A stretch of DNA of 64,000 nt from positions 581,501 through 645,500 of the forward strand of contig NZ_CP043639.1 in NCBI RefSeq assembly GCF_014217605.1, read 5' to 3'. The notes under the pieces were generated by a model. The model was given only the letters and a program-made list of their open reading frames with translations, was not told where the DNA came from and did no database searches. The position numbers and the translations under genes were made by a program. Positions 1-9,280 of this stretch are shown here, piece by piece. Position 1 is the first letter of the stretch. The number at the start of each line of letters is the position of its first letter. This DNA comes from Sphingomonas sp. NBWT7. GTDB lineage: Bacteria; Pseudomonadota; Alphaproteobacteria; Sphingomonadales; Sphingomonadaceae.

Positions 1-244
1 GGCCATTCGCCTTGTCGTCCTTCTTGCCGGCGACGAGCAGCAGATTCTGCTGTGCTGTGATCTCGATCTCGTCACGCGAGAAGCCGGCGACCGCAAGCGT
101 GATGCGGTAGCGATCCTCGGCGAGCCGCTCGAGGTTGAACGGCGGATAATTTTCACTCGTCGCGCGGGTATTGGCTTCGATGAGGTCGAACAGACGGTCG
201 AAGCCGATGGTCGAACGACGATAAGGGGTAAGATCTAGACGCAT
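1..244 (-). CDS. Small heat-shock protein, Hsp20/IbpA family (3' end outside the window)
   Basis: The first 81 codons of a minus-strand gene read as the N-terminal arm and the beginning of the alpha-crystallin domain of an Hsp20 chaperone. The protein opens MRLDLTPYRRSTIGFDRLFD and continues with NYPPFNLER and YRITLAVAGFSRDEIEI, all typical of IbpA-like proteins. Family members are ATP-independent holdases that keep unfolding proteins soluble for DnaK/ClpB. The ATG at 242-244 is preceded by a good GGAGG ribosome site. The C-terminal I-x-I/V tail lies outside the window. Confidence 0.9.
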   Translation of the reverse strand, partial: MRLDLTPYRRSTIGFDRLFDLIEANTRATSENYPPFNLERLAEDRYRITLAVAGFSRDEIEITAQQNLLLVAGKKDDKANG

Positions 245-339
245 CTTCCAAGTCCTCCAATGAGCGAGTTGAAAAGCAGCAGCGTGCACGGCGGCCCCGC
301 TGCTGTCTGCACGGCCCATAGCGGCGCCACGCCCGAAAG

Positions 340-367
340 ATTTGGTACCGGCACAACCGTTTTCAAG
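340..367 (-). promoter_or_regulatory. Possible heat-shock (RpoH-type) promoter of the hsp20 gene
   Basis: On the minus strand a CTTGAAA box (361-367) is followed after 14 bases by ACCAAAT (340-346). The first box matches the -35 of RpoH promoters well, but the second matches the CCCCATNT-type -10 only partly. It would give a leader of roughly 90 bases. The call leans on the downstream gene being an Hsp20. Confidence 0.3.
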
Positions 368-509
368 GGTCGCGGCATGCCGACATTCAGGCTCGTAGGA
401 CCGACGATGCCATCACACGGTTGATCACTTGATGGCGCGCAAACAAAGCGGCGGCGCCGCAAGAAGATCGCAAGCATAAGGTGGCCGGTGCAGTCGGCCA
501 TAAAAGCAA

Positions 510-540
510 ACGCCCGGATCGTTTCCGACCCGGGCGCCTG
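510..540 (-). terminator. Rho-independent terminator reading leftward
   Basis: The inverted repeat GCCCGGGTCG / CGATCCGGGC (one wobble) closes a short loop. Read on the minus strand it is followed by a T-rich stretch (GTTTGCTTTTAT). It would end a leftward transcript starting somewhere between 541 and about 760, where no convincing protein gene is visible. Confidence 0.55.
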
Positions 541-777
541 CGTGACGATCACTCGTCAGCCCCCTTTGTTGCTCCCGCCCGCACGCCTTTACAGGCGGAG
601 CTGAAAGCTTTTTCCCCGAACCACGGCCATTGCCTGTGTGCCAGTGACTTATTGCTAGGTTGAGCCTCGGCGCGCGTCCACCAAAATGAACGGGAGCTAA
701 ACCGAATGCGGCGCGCGTGTGACGATTCCGCAACAGCGCCGTTGCCAGCGAAAGGCGGCGTGGGTAGAGCGCGCGGC

Positions 778-2028
778 ATGATCCTGTCGCGCTACGAACG
801 AATGATCGCGCGGCGCTATCTGCTTCCCGGCCAAGGCGAACGCTTCATCGTCCTCGTCGCAGGCTTTAGCCTGGGCGCGGTGATGCTCGGCGTCGCGGCG
901 CTGGTGATCGTGATGAGCGTCATGAATGGCTTCCGCGCCGAACTGTTCGACAAGATCGTCGGGCTGAACGGCCATGCGGTGGTGCAGGGAATCGGCGGCC
1001 GCCTGACCGACTGGCGCGACGTCGTACGACAGGCGGATGCCACCCCGGGGGTGACGCGCGCGGTGCCGCTCGTCGAGCAGCCGCTGATGTCGACGTACAA
1101 TGGGCGGGTCGAAGCGGTGCTGGTGCGCGGGATGCGCGTGTCGGACATCCGCGGCAATTCGGCGATCGGCCGCAACGTCATCACCGGCAGTATCGCGTCG
1201 CTGACGCCCGGATCGAACCGCGTCGCGCTCGGCTCGCGGCTGGCCGAATCACTCGGTGCCACCGTCGGATCGGAGATTACGCTGATCAATCCTGCGGGTC
1301 AGACGACACCGTTCGGCACCGTGCCGCGCTACGTCAACTACACCGTCGCCGCGGTGTTCGAGATCGGCGTGTACGATTACGACAAGGCCTATGTCATCAT
1401 GCCGATGGAGGATGCGCAGACGCTGCTTCTGCTCGGCGACGCGGTGGGGATGATCGAACTCGACACGGTTGACGCCGATCGGGTCGGCCAGATCCTGGCG
1501 CCGCTGGCGGAGAAGGTCGGGCGGTTCGCGGTGGTGAGCGACTGGCGGCAGATGAACGCGCAATTGTTCGAGGCGCTGGCGGTCGAGCGCGTGGCGATGT
1601 TCGTGGTGCTGTGCATCATCATCCTCGTCGCGGCCTTCAACATCGCCTCGTCGCTGATCATGCTGGTCCGTGCGAAGACGCGCGACATCGCGATCCTACG
1701 CACCATGGGGGCAACGCGCGGCGCGATGATGCGGATCTTCATGTCGGTCGGCGTCGCGATCGGCGTGCTCGGCATCGTCGCCGGGCTCGCGCTCGGCGCC
1801 ATCTTCCTGTTCTATCGCCAGGCGGTGGTGAACTTCGTCCAGCTCGTCACCGGGCAGAACCTGTGGGATCCCTCGATCCGCTATCTCACCGAGCTGCCGT
1901 CAAAGCCGGATCCGGTAGAGATCGTTGCGATCGTCCTGATCACCGCGCTGATGACGCTGCTCGCCACGGTGTATCCCGCGTACAAGGCGGCGAGCACCGA
2001 TCCCGTTCAGGTGCTGCGCTATGAGTGA
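778..2028 (+). CDS. lolC: Lipoprotein-releasing ABC transporter permease (LolC/LolE family)
   Basis: The 416-aa inner-membrane permease works with LolD to extract mature lipoproteins from the inner membrane and hand them to LolA. It has the MacB/FtsX-type plan. There is one N-terminal membrane segment (about residues 24-48), a large periplasmic domain, and three C-terminal segments (about 275-300, 315-350 and 380-405). The conserved coupling motif [15 protein letters not shown] sits after the second segment. The ATG at 778 ([15 protein letters not shown]) is chosen over an upstream in-frame ATG at 706, because family proteins begin here. Only one permease gene lies next to lolD, so the complex is probably a LolF/LolCE-type homodimer (inference). 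Confidence 0.93.
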   Translation: MILSRYERMIARRYLLPGQGERFIVLVAGFSLGAVMLGVAALVIVMSVMNGFRAELFDKIVGLNGHAVVQGIGGRLTDWRDVVRQADATPGVTRAVPLVEQPLMSTYNGRVEAVLVRGMRVSDIRGNSAIGRNVITGSIASLTPGSNRVALGSRLAESLGATVGSEITLINPAGQTTPFGTVPRYVNYTVAAVFEIGVYDYDKAYVIMPMEDAQTLLLLGDAVGMIELDTVDADRVGQILAPLAEKVGRFAVVSDWRQMNAQLFEALAVERVAMFVVLCIIILVAAFNIASSLIMLVRAKTRDIAILRTMGATRGAMMRIFMSVGVAIGVLGIVAGLALGAIFLFYRQAVVNFVQLVTGQNLWDPSIRYLTELPSKPDPVEIVAIVLITALMTLLATVYPAYKAASTDPVQVLRYE

Positions 2029-2695
2029 GCCGGTTCTCGCGACGCGCGGCCTATCGCGCAGTTTCACGCAGGGCGGCGAGACGATCGCGGTGTTGCGCGG
2101 CGTAGAGTTGGCGGTTCAGCCGGGAGAGATCGTCGCGCTGCTCGGTCCGTCTGGCTCGGGCAAGTCGACGTTGCTCCAGGCGGTAGGCCTGCTCGAGGGC
2201 GGGTTCGACGGTTCGATCCGCATCGCGGGCGCCGAGGCGGCCAAGCTCGACGCTCACGGGCGAACGGTGGTGCGGCGCGACTCGCTGGGGTTCGTCTATC
2301 AATTCCATCACCTGCTCCCCGATTTCGACGCGCGCGAGAATGTCGTGCTGCCGCAGCTCATCTTTGGGGCTGAGCGCGAGGCGGCAGAGGAACGGGCGGC
2401 GACGCTGCTGACCGCGCTCGGGCTGGGACATCGACTAACTCACCGGCCGAGCCAATTGTCGGGCGGCGAGCAGCAGCGCGTCGCGGTGGCACGCGCACTG
2501 GCCAACCGCCCGGCGCTGGTGCTCGCCGACGAACCGACGGGCAATCTCGACGAGAATACCGCCGACCGCGTGCTCGGCGAATTCCTTCGGCTGGTACGCG
2601 AGGAAGGCTCCGCCGCGCTCGTCGCCACGCATAACGAGCGGCTGGCGGCGAAGATGGACCGAGTCGTGCGCCTTCACGAGGGCGTCCTGCAGTGA
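2021..2695 (+). CDS. lolD: Lipoprotein-releasing ABC transporter ATPase
   Basis: The 224-aa ABC ATPase powers lipoprotein release. Walker [10 protein letters not shown] is at 42-50, the Q-loop region is around 94 ([12 protein letters not shown], typical of LolD/MacB), the signature LSGGEQQR is at 146-153 and Walker B LVLADE is at 166-171. It overlaps the lolC stop by 8 bases, so the two are translationally coupled. Length and motifs match the MacB/LolD/FtsE class, and the neighbour decides the assignment. Confidence 0.95.
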   Translation: MSEPVLATRGLSRSFTQGGETIAVLRGVELAVQPGEIVALLGPSGSGKSTLLQAVGLLEGGFDGSIRIAGAEAAKLDAHGRTVVRRDSLGFVYQFHHLLPDFDARENVVLPQLIFGAEREAAEERAATLLTALGLGHRLTHRPSQLSGGEQQRVAVARALANRPALVLADEPTGNLDENTADRVLGEFLRLVREEGSAALVATHNERLAAKMDRVVRLHEGVLQ

Positions 2696-3288
2696 ACGCG
2701 TGGCGCGACGCGCCCGTGCTTATCGGCCGTCATGTCCGCCTGCGTCCGCTCGAGGCGGCGGATCGCGACGCTCTTGCCGCGGCGGCGGCGGGGCTTACCG
2801 ATCTCTTCTACGCCAACGTCTCGGGGCTCGCAGACCCCGATCGCTTCATGGCGTCGGCGCTGAAGGAGCGTGATTATGGCCGCGCAATGCCCTTCGCGGT
2901 CGAGACGCCCGATCACGCGATCGTCGGGCTTACGCGTTTCATGCGGATGAGTGAGGCGCACCGCCGGGTCGAGATCGGCGGCACCTTCTACGCCCCTGCG
3001 GTGCAGCGCAGCGGCGTCAATACCGAGGCGAAGCTGCTGTTGCTCGGCCACGCCTTCGACGTGCTCGGCTGCAACGTGGTGCAGATCCGCACCGACTGGT
3101 TCAATCGCGCCTCGCAGCGCGCGATCGAGCGGTTGGGCGCAAAGCGCGACGGCGTGCTGCGCTCGCATCAGGTGATGGACGGAAGGGTTCGCGATATCGT
3201 CGTCTACTCGATCATCGCGGGTGAATGGCCAGGGGTGCGCCAGAATCTGCAGCATCTACTGGCACGGCATGAAGGGGCGGGGCGATGA
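2692..3288 (+). CDS. GNAT-family N-acetyltransferase (RimJ/RimL-like)
   Basis: The 198-aa protein has the GNAT fold of the RimJ/RimL type. It has an opening [17 protein letters not shown] strand-helix, a central strand with EIGGTFY, and the late [18 protein letters not shown] segment that forms the acetyl-CoA site. Relatives acetylate protein N-termini or small molecules, and the substrate here cannot be told. The GTG start shares GTGA with the lolD stop, placing it in the lolCD operon. Its own stop overlaps the next start. Confidence 0.85.
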   Translation: MNAWRDAPVLIGRHVRLRPLEAADRDALAAAAAGLTDLFYANVSGLADPDRFMASALKERDYGRAMPFAVETPDHAIVGLTRFMRMSEAHRRVEIGGTFYAPAVQRSGVNTEAKLLLLGHAFDVLGCNVVQIRTDWFNRASQRAIERLGAKRDGVLRSHQVMDGRVRDIVVYSIIAGEWPGVRQNLQHLLARHEGAGR

Positions 3289-3764
3289 GCGCGATCACTG
3301 ATTTTGAGGTCAAGGCGGCGAACGGCAGCGCCGCCTCACTGGCCGAATATCGCGGCAAGGTGCTGCTGATCGTCAACACCGCCTCGAAATGCGGATTAAC
3401 CCCGCAATACGCCGGGCTCGAGAAGCTGCACCGCGACTATGCCGATCGCGGCTTCGAGGTGCTCGGCTTCCCGTGCAATCAGTTCGGCGCGCAGGAGCCG
3501 GGCGATGCGGCGGAGATCGCCAGTTTCTGTTCGCTGACCTACGACGTGAGCTTTCCCGTCTTCGCCAAGATCGATGTCAATGGCCCTTCGGCCGATCCGC
3601 TGTTCGAACGCCTCAAGGCCGAGGCGCCGGGGCTGATGGGATCGAAGGCGGTGAAGTGGAACTTCACCAAGTTCCTGGTCGATCGCAACGGGCGGGTGGT
3701 CACCCGCTATGCGCCGACGACCAAGCCCGAGGATATTCGGCCCGACATCGAAAAGCTGCTCTAG
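3285..3764 (+). CDS. Glutathione peroxidase family protein (thiol peroxidase)
   Basis: This is a 159-aa cysteine-type GPx. The peroxidatic Cys36 lies in NTASKCGLT, with Gln70 in NQFGAQEP and Trp125-Asn126 in VKWNFTKF, completing the catalytic tetrad. Bacterial members reduce hydroperoxides, usually with thioredoxin rather than glutathione. The start codon overlaps the preceding stop (ATGA). It is the last gene of the lolC-lolD-acetyltransferase run. Confidence 0.92.
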   Translation: MSAITDFEVKAANGSAASLAEYRGKVLLIVNTASKCGLTPQYAGLEKLHRDYADRGFEVLGFPCNQFGAQEPGDAAEIASFCSLTYDVSFPVFAKIDVNGPSADPLFERLKAEAPGLMGSKAVKWNFTKFLVDRNGRVVTRYAPTTKPEDIRPDIEKLL

Positions 3765-3888
3765 CGCCCTCACCGCTCGGTAAGCGTGTGATCGGCACGC
3801 GCCCGAGAGGCCGCGCAAGTTGCGCTAATCCACAGGCTTTGCGCGCCCGGCGCTGGCGGAATCAGCGGCGAGTCCCTAGCCTAGGGGC

Positions 3889-6800
3889 ATGTCGCATTCC
3901 GGGTTCGTGCCGCTCCGTATCTTCTCGTCCTACACCATGCTTGACGGCGCGATCGAACCGAAGGCGATCGCCAAGCAGGCTGCCAAGCTCGGCTTCCCCG
4001 CCGCCGGATTGACCGATCGCAACGGGCTGTACGCGGCGATGGCCTTCTCCGACGCGTCGTTTGATGCAGGCGTGCAGCCGATCATCGGAACGATGCTGGG
4101 CATGGCGCGGCCCGACATGCCCGAAGGCGTCGCGCCGATCGTCGATTGGATCGCGCTCTACGCGCAGGACGCGCGCGGCTACGACAACCTCTGCGAATTG
4201 GTCAGCCGCGCGCATCTCGACCGGCCGATCGATCTCGCCCCGCACGTCACGTTCGACGCGTTGGCGCAATGGTCCTCGGGCGTGATCGCGCTGACCGCGG
4301 GCGGGGAAGGCGGGCTCGCGCGCCTCTTCGCCGAGGATCAGCCCGATCGCGCGCGGCGCTACGCCGATCGGCTGGGCGAAATCTTCGGCGATCGCCTCTA
4401 CGTCGAACTGTCGCGGCGCGGCGAGGCAATCGAGGAGCGTGCGGAGGCAGCGTTGATCGATCTCGCCTACCAGCGCGATCTGCCGCTTGTCGCGACCAAC
4501 CCGTGCTGCTTTTCCGAACGCGCATTCGGCGGCGCGCATGACGCCATGCTGTGCATCGCCAATTCGACGTACGTCGAGAGCGAGGATCGGCCGCGCAGTT
4601 CGCCCGACGCGTGGATGAAGCCGGCCGACGCGATGCGCGCGCTGTTCGACGATCTGCCCGAAGCGATCGACAACACGCTGGTCGTCGCCCGCCGCTGCGC
4701 GATCGCCGCCCCCAAGCGCGCGCCGATCCTGCCGAGCCTTGCGGGCGATCGCGAGGGCGAAGCGGCGATGCTGCGTACTGAGGCGCACGCCGGTCTCGAC
4801 GCGCGTCTCGCGCGGATCGCCGAACTTGCGACCGAACCGTTCGCCGAGGGGTGGCAGGCAGCGTATCGCAGACGGCTTGATTTCGAGCTCGACGTCATCA
4901 TTCAGATGGGGTTCCCGGGTTACTTCCTGATCGTTGCGGACTTCATCAAGTGGGCGAAATCGCACGATATTCCGGTCGGCCCGGGGCGCGGATCAGGCGC
5001 CGGCTCGGTGGTCGCCTGGGCGCTGACGATCACCGATCTCGATCCGCTCCAACTCGGTTTGCTGTTCGAACGCTTCCTCAACCCCGAGCGCGTCTCGATG
5101 CCCGACTTCGACATCGACTTCTGCGAAACGCGGCGCGGCGAGGTGATCCGCTACGTGCAGGAGAAATACGGCCGCGATCAGGTGGCGCAGATCATCACCT
5201 TCGGTAAGCTCAAGGCGCGCGCGGTGCTGAAGGACACCGGGCGCGTCCTGCAGATGAGCTACGGCCAGGTCGATCGTCTCGCCAAGCTGGTGCCCAACCA
5301 TCCGACCGATCCCTGGACGTTGAAGCGCGCGATCGACGGCGTTCCCGAACTGCACCGTGAGTACGCCAACGACAATCAGGTGCGCCACCTGCTTGACCTC
5401 GCGATGCAACTCGAGGGGCTGCCGCGCCACTCCTCGACGCACGCGGCGGGGGTGGTGATCGGCGATCGCCCCCTGTCGCAGCTCGTGCCGCTGTATCGCG
5501 ATCCGCGTTCGGACATGCCCGTCACCCAGTTCGACATGAAATACGTCGAGGGCGCGGGGCTGGTGAAGTTCGACTTCCTCGGCCTGAAGACGCTCTCAGT
5601 TCTGAAGCGTGCACTGCAACTGCTTGCAAAGCGCGACATTCACGTCGATCTCGATGCGCTGACGTGGGACGATGAAGCGGTCTACGCCCTGTTGCAGAAG
5701 GGCGATACGGTTGGCGTTTTCCAGCTCGAATCCGAGGGGATGCGCCGCACGCTATCGGCCGTGCGACCGACCAATTTCGGTGATATTATCGCGCTCGTCT
5801 CGCTGTACCGCCCGGGCCCGATGGACAACATTCCATCGTTCGGACGGCGCAAGCAGGGGACGGAGGCGATCGAATATCCGCATCCGCTGCTCGAACCGAT
5901 CCTGGCCGAGACCTACGGCATCTTCGTCTATCAGGAGCAGGTGATGCAGGCCGCGCAGGTGCTGGCCGGCTACTCGCTTGGCGGCGCCGATCTGCTGCGC
6001 CGTGCGATGGGCAAGAAGATCAAGGCCGAGATGGACGCGCAGCGTGCGACCTTCGTCAAAGGCTGCGCATCGGCCAACCAGATCCCGGCCGATCGCGCCA
6101 ACGCGCTGTTCGACTTGATCGACAAGTTCGCGGGCTACGGCTTCAACAAGAGCCATGCGGCGGCCTATGCGTTGCTCGCCTATCAGACGGCGTGGCTGAA
6201 AGCGCATTACCCGCACGAGTTCTTCGCCGCGTCGATGGCGTACGATATCCACCAGACCGACAAGCTTGCGATCTTCTGTGACGACATGCGAAGAACGCAG
6301 GTCAAGTGTCTGCCGCCAAACATCAATCGTAGCCAGGCTGACTTCGACGTCGAGGTCGATGCGGAGGGGCCGGCAGTGCGTTACGCGCTTGCCGCGCTTA
6401 AATCGGTCGGCGAGGGGGCGATGGAGAAGCTGGTCGCCGAGCGAGCGGCGAGCGGCGCGTTCGCGAAGCTCGATGATCTGGCACACCGCGTCGATCCCCG
6501 GCTGATCAACAAGCGCCAGCTTGAAACGCTTGCCGCGGCGGGCGCCTTCGACCCGATCGAACCAAACCGCGCCGGCGTTTTCGCGGTGGCCGAGACGATG
6601 CTCGCAGTGGCAGCGCGGACGCACGACGCGCGCACCAGCGGGCAGGGTGGGCTGTTCGGCGATGCCGAGCCCGCGGGGGATGCGATCAAGCTTCCCGCGT
6701 CGGCGCGCTGGACCATGGCCGAGCGGATGGAACAGGAGAAGGAGGCGTTCGGCTTCTATTTTTCGGCGCATCCGGTCGACCGGCACGCGCATCTCGCGAA

Positions 6801-7383
6801 GAGCCACGGCGCGCGCCTCTACACCGCGCTTGCCGAGCTCGCGATCCCGGACGACGGAACGCGCGCCGGCGCAACGATGGCGGTGCTGGTCGAGGAGGCG
6901 CGGTGGCGCACCTCGGCGCGCGGCAAGCGGTATCTGATGGCGACGCTGAGCGACCAGAGCGGGCAGTTCGTCGCGACGTGTTTCGACGATGCCGTGGCCG
7001 GCGATCTCGAGGAAGCGGCGCGGGCGGGCGGCTGTGGGCTCGCTACGGTCGAACTCGATCGGCGCCCGGGCGAGGAAACGCCGCGCGTGACGGTGAAGCG
7101 TATTCAGCCGTTCGAGACGCTGGCCTCGCTCGCTCGTTTTGTCGTCGAGGTGGTGATCGATGCGCCCGTAGCAATGCCGGCGCTCGCGGCGATGCTCGAG
7201 CACCAGCGCGGCGCGCGCGGCGAGGTGATCGTACGCGCGCTGGTGGCGAACGGCGAAGCAACCGTGCTGCTCGGGCGCGACTTCCTGCTGGACATCGAGC
7301 TGGTTCAGCAGATCGAAGGGCTACCGGGCGTTAGGCAAGTGACGCTGCGCCAGTCGGAGACGCGGCTCGCGCTGGTGGGCTGA
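3889..7383 (+). CDS. dnaE: DNA polymerase III alpha subunit
   Basis: The 1164-aa replicative polymerase has the length of DnaE1 rather than ImuC/DnaE2. The order is an N-terminal PHP domain (about 1-280), then the polymerase core with GPGRGSGAGS near 365. Catalytic Asp406 and Asp408 lie in PDFDIDF, with the third Asp near 561 in VKFDFLGLKTL. A helix-hairpin-helix region follows, then a clamp-binding QGGLF at 919-923, and an OB-fold and tail. The usual PHP opening HLRVHS is replaced by PLRIFS, so metal-binding histidines are missing. The ATG at 3889 fits the family start. Confidence 0.96.
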   Translation: MSHSGFVPLRIFSSYTMLDGAIEPKAIAKQAAKLGFPAAGLTDRNGLYAAMAFSDASFDAGVQPIIGTMLGMARPDMPEGVAPIVDWIALYAQDARGYDNLCELVSRAHLDRPIDLAPHVTFDALAQWSSGVIALTAGGEGGLARLFAEDQPDRARRYADRLGEIFGDRLYVELSRRGEAIEERAEAALIDLAYQRDLPLVATNPCCFSERAFGGAHDAMLCIANSTYVESEDRPRSSPDAWMKPADAMRALFDDLPEAIDNTLVVARRCAIAAPKRAPILPSLAGDREGEAAMLRTEAHAGLDARLARIAELATEPFAEGWQAAYRRRLDFELDVIIQMGFPGYFLIVADFIKWAKSHDIPVGPGRGSGAGSVVAWALTITDLDPLQLGLLFERFLNPERVSMPDFDIDFCETRRGEVIRYVQEKYGRDQVAQIITFGKLKARAVLKDTGRVLQMSYGQVDRLAKLVPNHPTDPWTLKRAIDGVPELHREYANDNQVRHLLDLAMQLEGLPRHSSTHAAGVVIGDRPLSQLVPLYRDPRSDMPVTQFDMKYVEGAGLVKFDFLGLKTLSVLKRALQLLAKRDIHVDLDALTWDDEAVYALLQKGDTVGVFQLESEGMRRTLSAVRPTNFGDIIALVSLYRPGPMDNIPSFGRRKQGTEAIEYPHPLLEPILAETYGIFVYQEQVMQAAQVLAGYSLGGADLLRRAMGKKIKAEMDAQRATFVKGCASANQIPADRANALFDLIDKFAGYGFNKSHAAAYALLAYQTAWLKAHYPHEFFAASMAYDIHQTDKLAIFCDDMRRTQVKCLPPNINRSQADFDVEVDAEGPAVRYALAALKSVGEGAMEKLVAERAASGAFAKLDDLAHRVDPRLINKRQLETLAAAGAFDPIEPNRAGVFAVAETMLAVAARTHDARTSGQGGLFGDAEPAGDAIKLPASARWTMAERMEQEKEAFGFYFSAHPVDRHAHLAKSHGARLYTALAELAIPDDGTRAGATMAVLVEEARWRTSARGKRYLMATLSDQSGQFVATCFDDAVAGDLEEAARAGGCGLATVELDRRPGEETPRVTVKRIQPFETLASLARFVVEVVIDAPVAMPALAAMLEHQRGARGEVIVRALVANGEATVLLGRDFLLDIELVQQIEGLPGVRQVTLRQSETRLALVG

Positions 7384-7401
7384 CGACAGCCGACTCGCCG
7401 C

Positions 7402-8484
7402 TCAGAACAGCTCGCCCTGCGGCCCGCGCGGCGGGCGGAAGAGGTCGGTGCGCAGCTGCATCTTCTCGCGGTTCTGATCGATGCCGTGCTTTCGGCGCGC
7501 GATCAGGAAGCGGGTGCGCAGCAGATCCGCCCACGGCCCCTGTCCGCGCATCCGGGTGAAGAAACCGGGATCGTTGTCGCGCCCGCCGCGCAGCGACTGG
7601 ATCGTTGCCATAACCTTGTTCGCGCGATCGGGGAAATGTGCGTCGAGCCAGGCACGGAACAGCGGGGCGACCTCCCACGGCAGGCGCACGGGGATGAACG
7701 AGACACCGCGTGCGCCCGCCGCTGCGGCACGCGCGACTACCGCCTCGACTTCGTTGTCAGTGATCGCGGGAATGATTGGTGCCATGTTGACGTAAACCGG
7801 CACGCCGGCGTCGGCGAGCGTGCGCACTGCCGCCAGCCGGCGCTCGGGATGCGGCGCGCGTGGCTCAATCGTCATCGCGATTCGCGGATCGAGCGACGTC
7901 ACCGAAATCGCGACGCCGGCAAGGCCCTTCGCCGCCATCGAGGCGAGCAAATCGAGATCGCGCACTACTCGGTTCGACTTGGTGGTGATCATCACCGGAT
8001 GGTCGCATTCGGATAAAATCTCGAGCAATTCTCGCGTGATGCGCCATGTCGCTTCGATTGGCTGATAGGGGTCGGTGTTGGTCCCCATCGCGATCGGTGC
8101 GCAGCGATAGCCCGGTCTTGATAGCTCGACGCGCAGCAACGCCGCCGCATCGGGCTTCGCGAACAGCTTGGTTTCGAAGTCGAGCCCGGGCGACAAATCG
8201 TGGAAGGCGTGGCTTGGGCGCGCGAAGCAGTAGATGCAGCCGTGCTCGCAGCCACGATAGGCATTGATCGAACGGTCGAACGGCACGTCCGGTGACGTGT
8301 TTCGGGCGATGATCGTTCTTGGCCGCTCGATTGTTACAGTGGTGCGGATGGGCGGCACGGCGCCGTCGATCGCCTCGCGCTCGTCGAGCCAGTCACCGTC
8401 AGCCTCAGTCTGCGGCAGGTTGAAGCGCGCGCTCTCCGCGTTCAGCGTCGCGCCGCGGGCGACTCGTTTGGATGGCTGCGCCAT
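7402..8484 (-). CDS. PA0069-family radical SAM protein
   Basis: The 360-aa protein belongs to the spore photoproduct lyase-like Rv2578c/PA0069 group of radical SAM enzymes. The cluster motif is YRGCEHGCIYCFARP with Cys79, Cys83 and Cys86. TNTDPYQP and the ITTKSNRVVRDLDLL segment are also family hallmarks. The reaction is unknown. The ATG at 8484 (MAQPSKRVARGATLN) is chosen over an upstream in-frame extension that looks non-coding. It is convergent with dnaE, with only 18 bases between the stops. Confidence 0.9.
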   Translation of the reverse strand: MAQPSKRVARGATLNAESARFNLPQTEADGDWLDEREAIDGAVPPIRTTVTIERPRTIIARNTSPDVPFDRSINAYRGCEHGCIYCFARPSHAFHDLSPGLDFETKLFAKPDAAALLRVELSRPGYRCAPIAMGTNTDPYQPIEATWRITRELLEILSECDHPVMITTKSNRVVRDLDLLASMAAKGLAGVAISVTSLDPRIAMTIEPRAPHPERRLAAVRTLADAGVPVYVNMAPIIPAITDNEVEAVVARAAAAGARGVSFIPVRLPWEVAPLFRAWLDAHFPDRANKVMATIQSLRGGRDNDPGFFTRMRGQGPWADLLRTRFLIARRKHGIDQNREKMQLRTDLFRPPRGPQGELF

Positions 8485-8515
8485 CCGTAGGAACGTATCA
8501 GGAACATATGTGGCG

Positions 8516-8722
8516 TCAACGCCACTTGCCGGTCTCCATCCAGCGAAGCAGCGGCTTGAGTGGGGTGATCCATACGATGCCGGTGACGACGTAGAACACA
8601 AGCTGCGCGATCCAGTGCCAGCCGCCGATCACGTCGGAAAAGCTGACGATGACGATGCACCAGACAAGAATCAGCGTGAGGATCGCGAGCATGCCAACGG
8701 GTTTGCGCCACGATGGCGTCAT
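8516..8722 (-). CDS. DUF2842 small membrane protein
   Basis: This 68-aa protein has two hydrophobic segments (about 9-30 and 37-55) and the family ending WITPLKPLLRWMETGKWR. DUF2842 proteins are common in alphaproteobacteria and have no known function. The ATG at 8722 overlaps the end of the cyclo-ligase gene by 4 bases, so the two are probably co-translated. Confidence 0.85.
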   Translation of the reverse strand: MTPSWRKPVGMLAILTLILVWCIVIVSFSDVIGGWHWIAQLVFYVVTGIVWITPLKPLLRWMETGKWR

Positions 8723-9258
8723 GCTTCTATCCAATCGTTCTCGGTGATGATGGCGTGGAGCGGCACATCCCACGGATCCGTGGGAATGTAATCGACCTGC
8801 TGTACGGCAAAGGCGATGCCGATCCGCCGCGCGTTCGGATAGGCCGCGAAGGCGCGATCGTAGTGGCCTGCGCCTTGTCCCAATCGGGAGAGGCGGCCAT
8901 CGAAGGCGACGAGCGGTGTAAGAATGATATCGGGGGCAACGGGTGCCGCGCTGTCGGCCGGTTGGGAAAGCCCGAAGGGGCCGACACTGAGCGCCCGCCC
9001 GATCTGCCATGAGAGGAAGCGCAGCGGCGTCGCCCTGTCCACCACATACGGTAGCGCGAGCGCGCAGCCAGCGGCCCAAGCCGCTTCGTGCAGCGGCGCA
9101 GGATCGGCTTCACCGCCGATCGGCCTGTAGCTCGCCACCGTCAATTCCGGCGCGAGCAACGCGCGAAAGATCGCCGGAACTTGGAGGGTGGGGCGCTCGT
9201 CGCCCAGGGCGGCGCGTGCCGCGCGGGCCGCCCGTCTGATTGCCTGCTTGTCGATCAC
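8719..9258 (-). CDS. 5-formyltetrahydrofolate cyclo-ligase
   Basis: The 179-aa enzyme of the MTHFS family converts 5-formyl-THF to 5,10-methenyl-THF with ATP and so returns stored folate to one-carbon metabolism. Recognisable parts are the basic N-terminus RRAARAARAAL, ASYRPIGGEADP, and the ATP-binding segment LGQGAGHYDRAFA followed by GIAFAVQQVD. It lies directly downstream of 6S RNA, as ygfA does in many proteobacteria, and is likely co-transcribed with that RNA. Confidence 0.93.
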   Translation of the reverse strand: MIDKQAIRRAARAARAALGDERPTLQVPAIFRALLAPELTVASYRPIGGEADPAPLHEAAWAAGCALALPYVVDRATPLRFLSWQIGRALSVGPFGLSQPADSAAPVAPDIILTPLVAFDGRLSRLGQGAGHYDRAFAAYPNARRIGIAFAVQQVDYIPTDPWDVPLHAIITENDWIEA

Positions 9259-9280
9259 GTTCGGCTCAGCGGAAGAGGGT

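Larger units (their letters stand above)
245..777. other. 533-base intergenic region between hsp20 and lolC
   Basis: No convincing protein gene is seen. The region holds a possible RpoH-type promoter and a GC-rich hairpin in the hsp20 leader (AGCAGC at about 276-281 pairing with GCTGCT at about 299-304). It also has the leftward terminator at 510-540 and a second inverted repeat near 570-601 (GCTCCGCC / GGCGGGAGC on the minus strand). The last two could belong to a small RNA on the minus strand. Open frames here have no family-like sequence. Confidence 0.5.

Noticed and set aside
5752..7203. 483-codon minus-strand frame inside dnaE
   Set aside because: Antisense shadow caused by high third-position GC. 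dnaE is intact and well supported.
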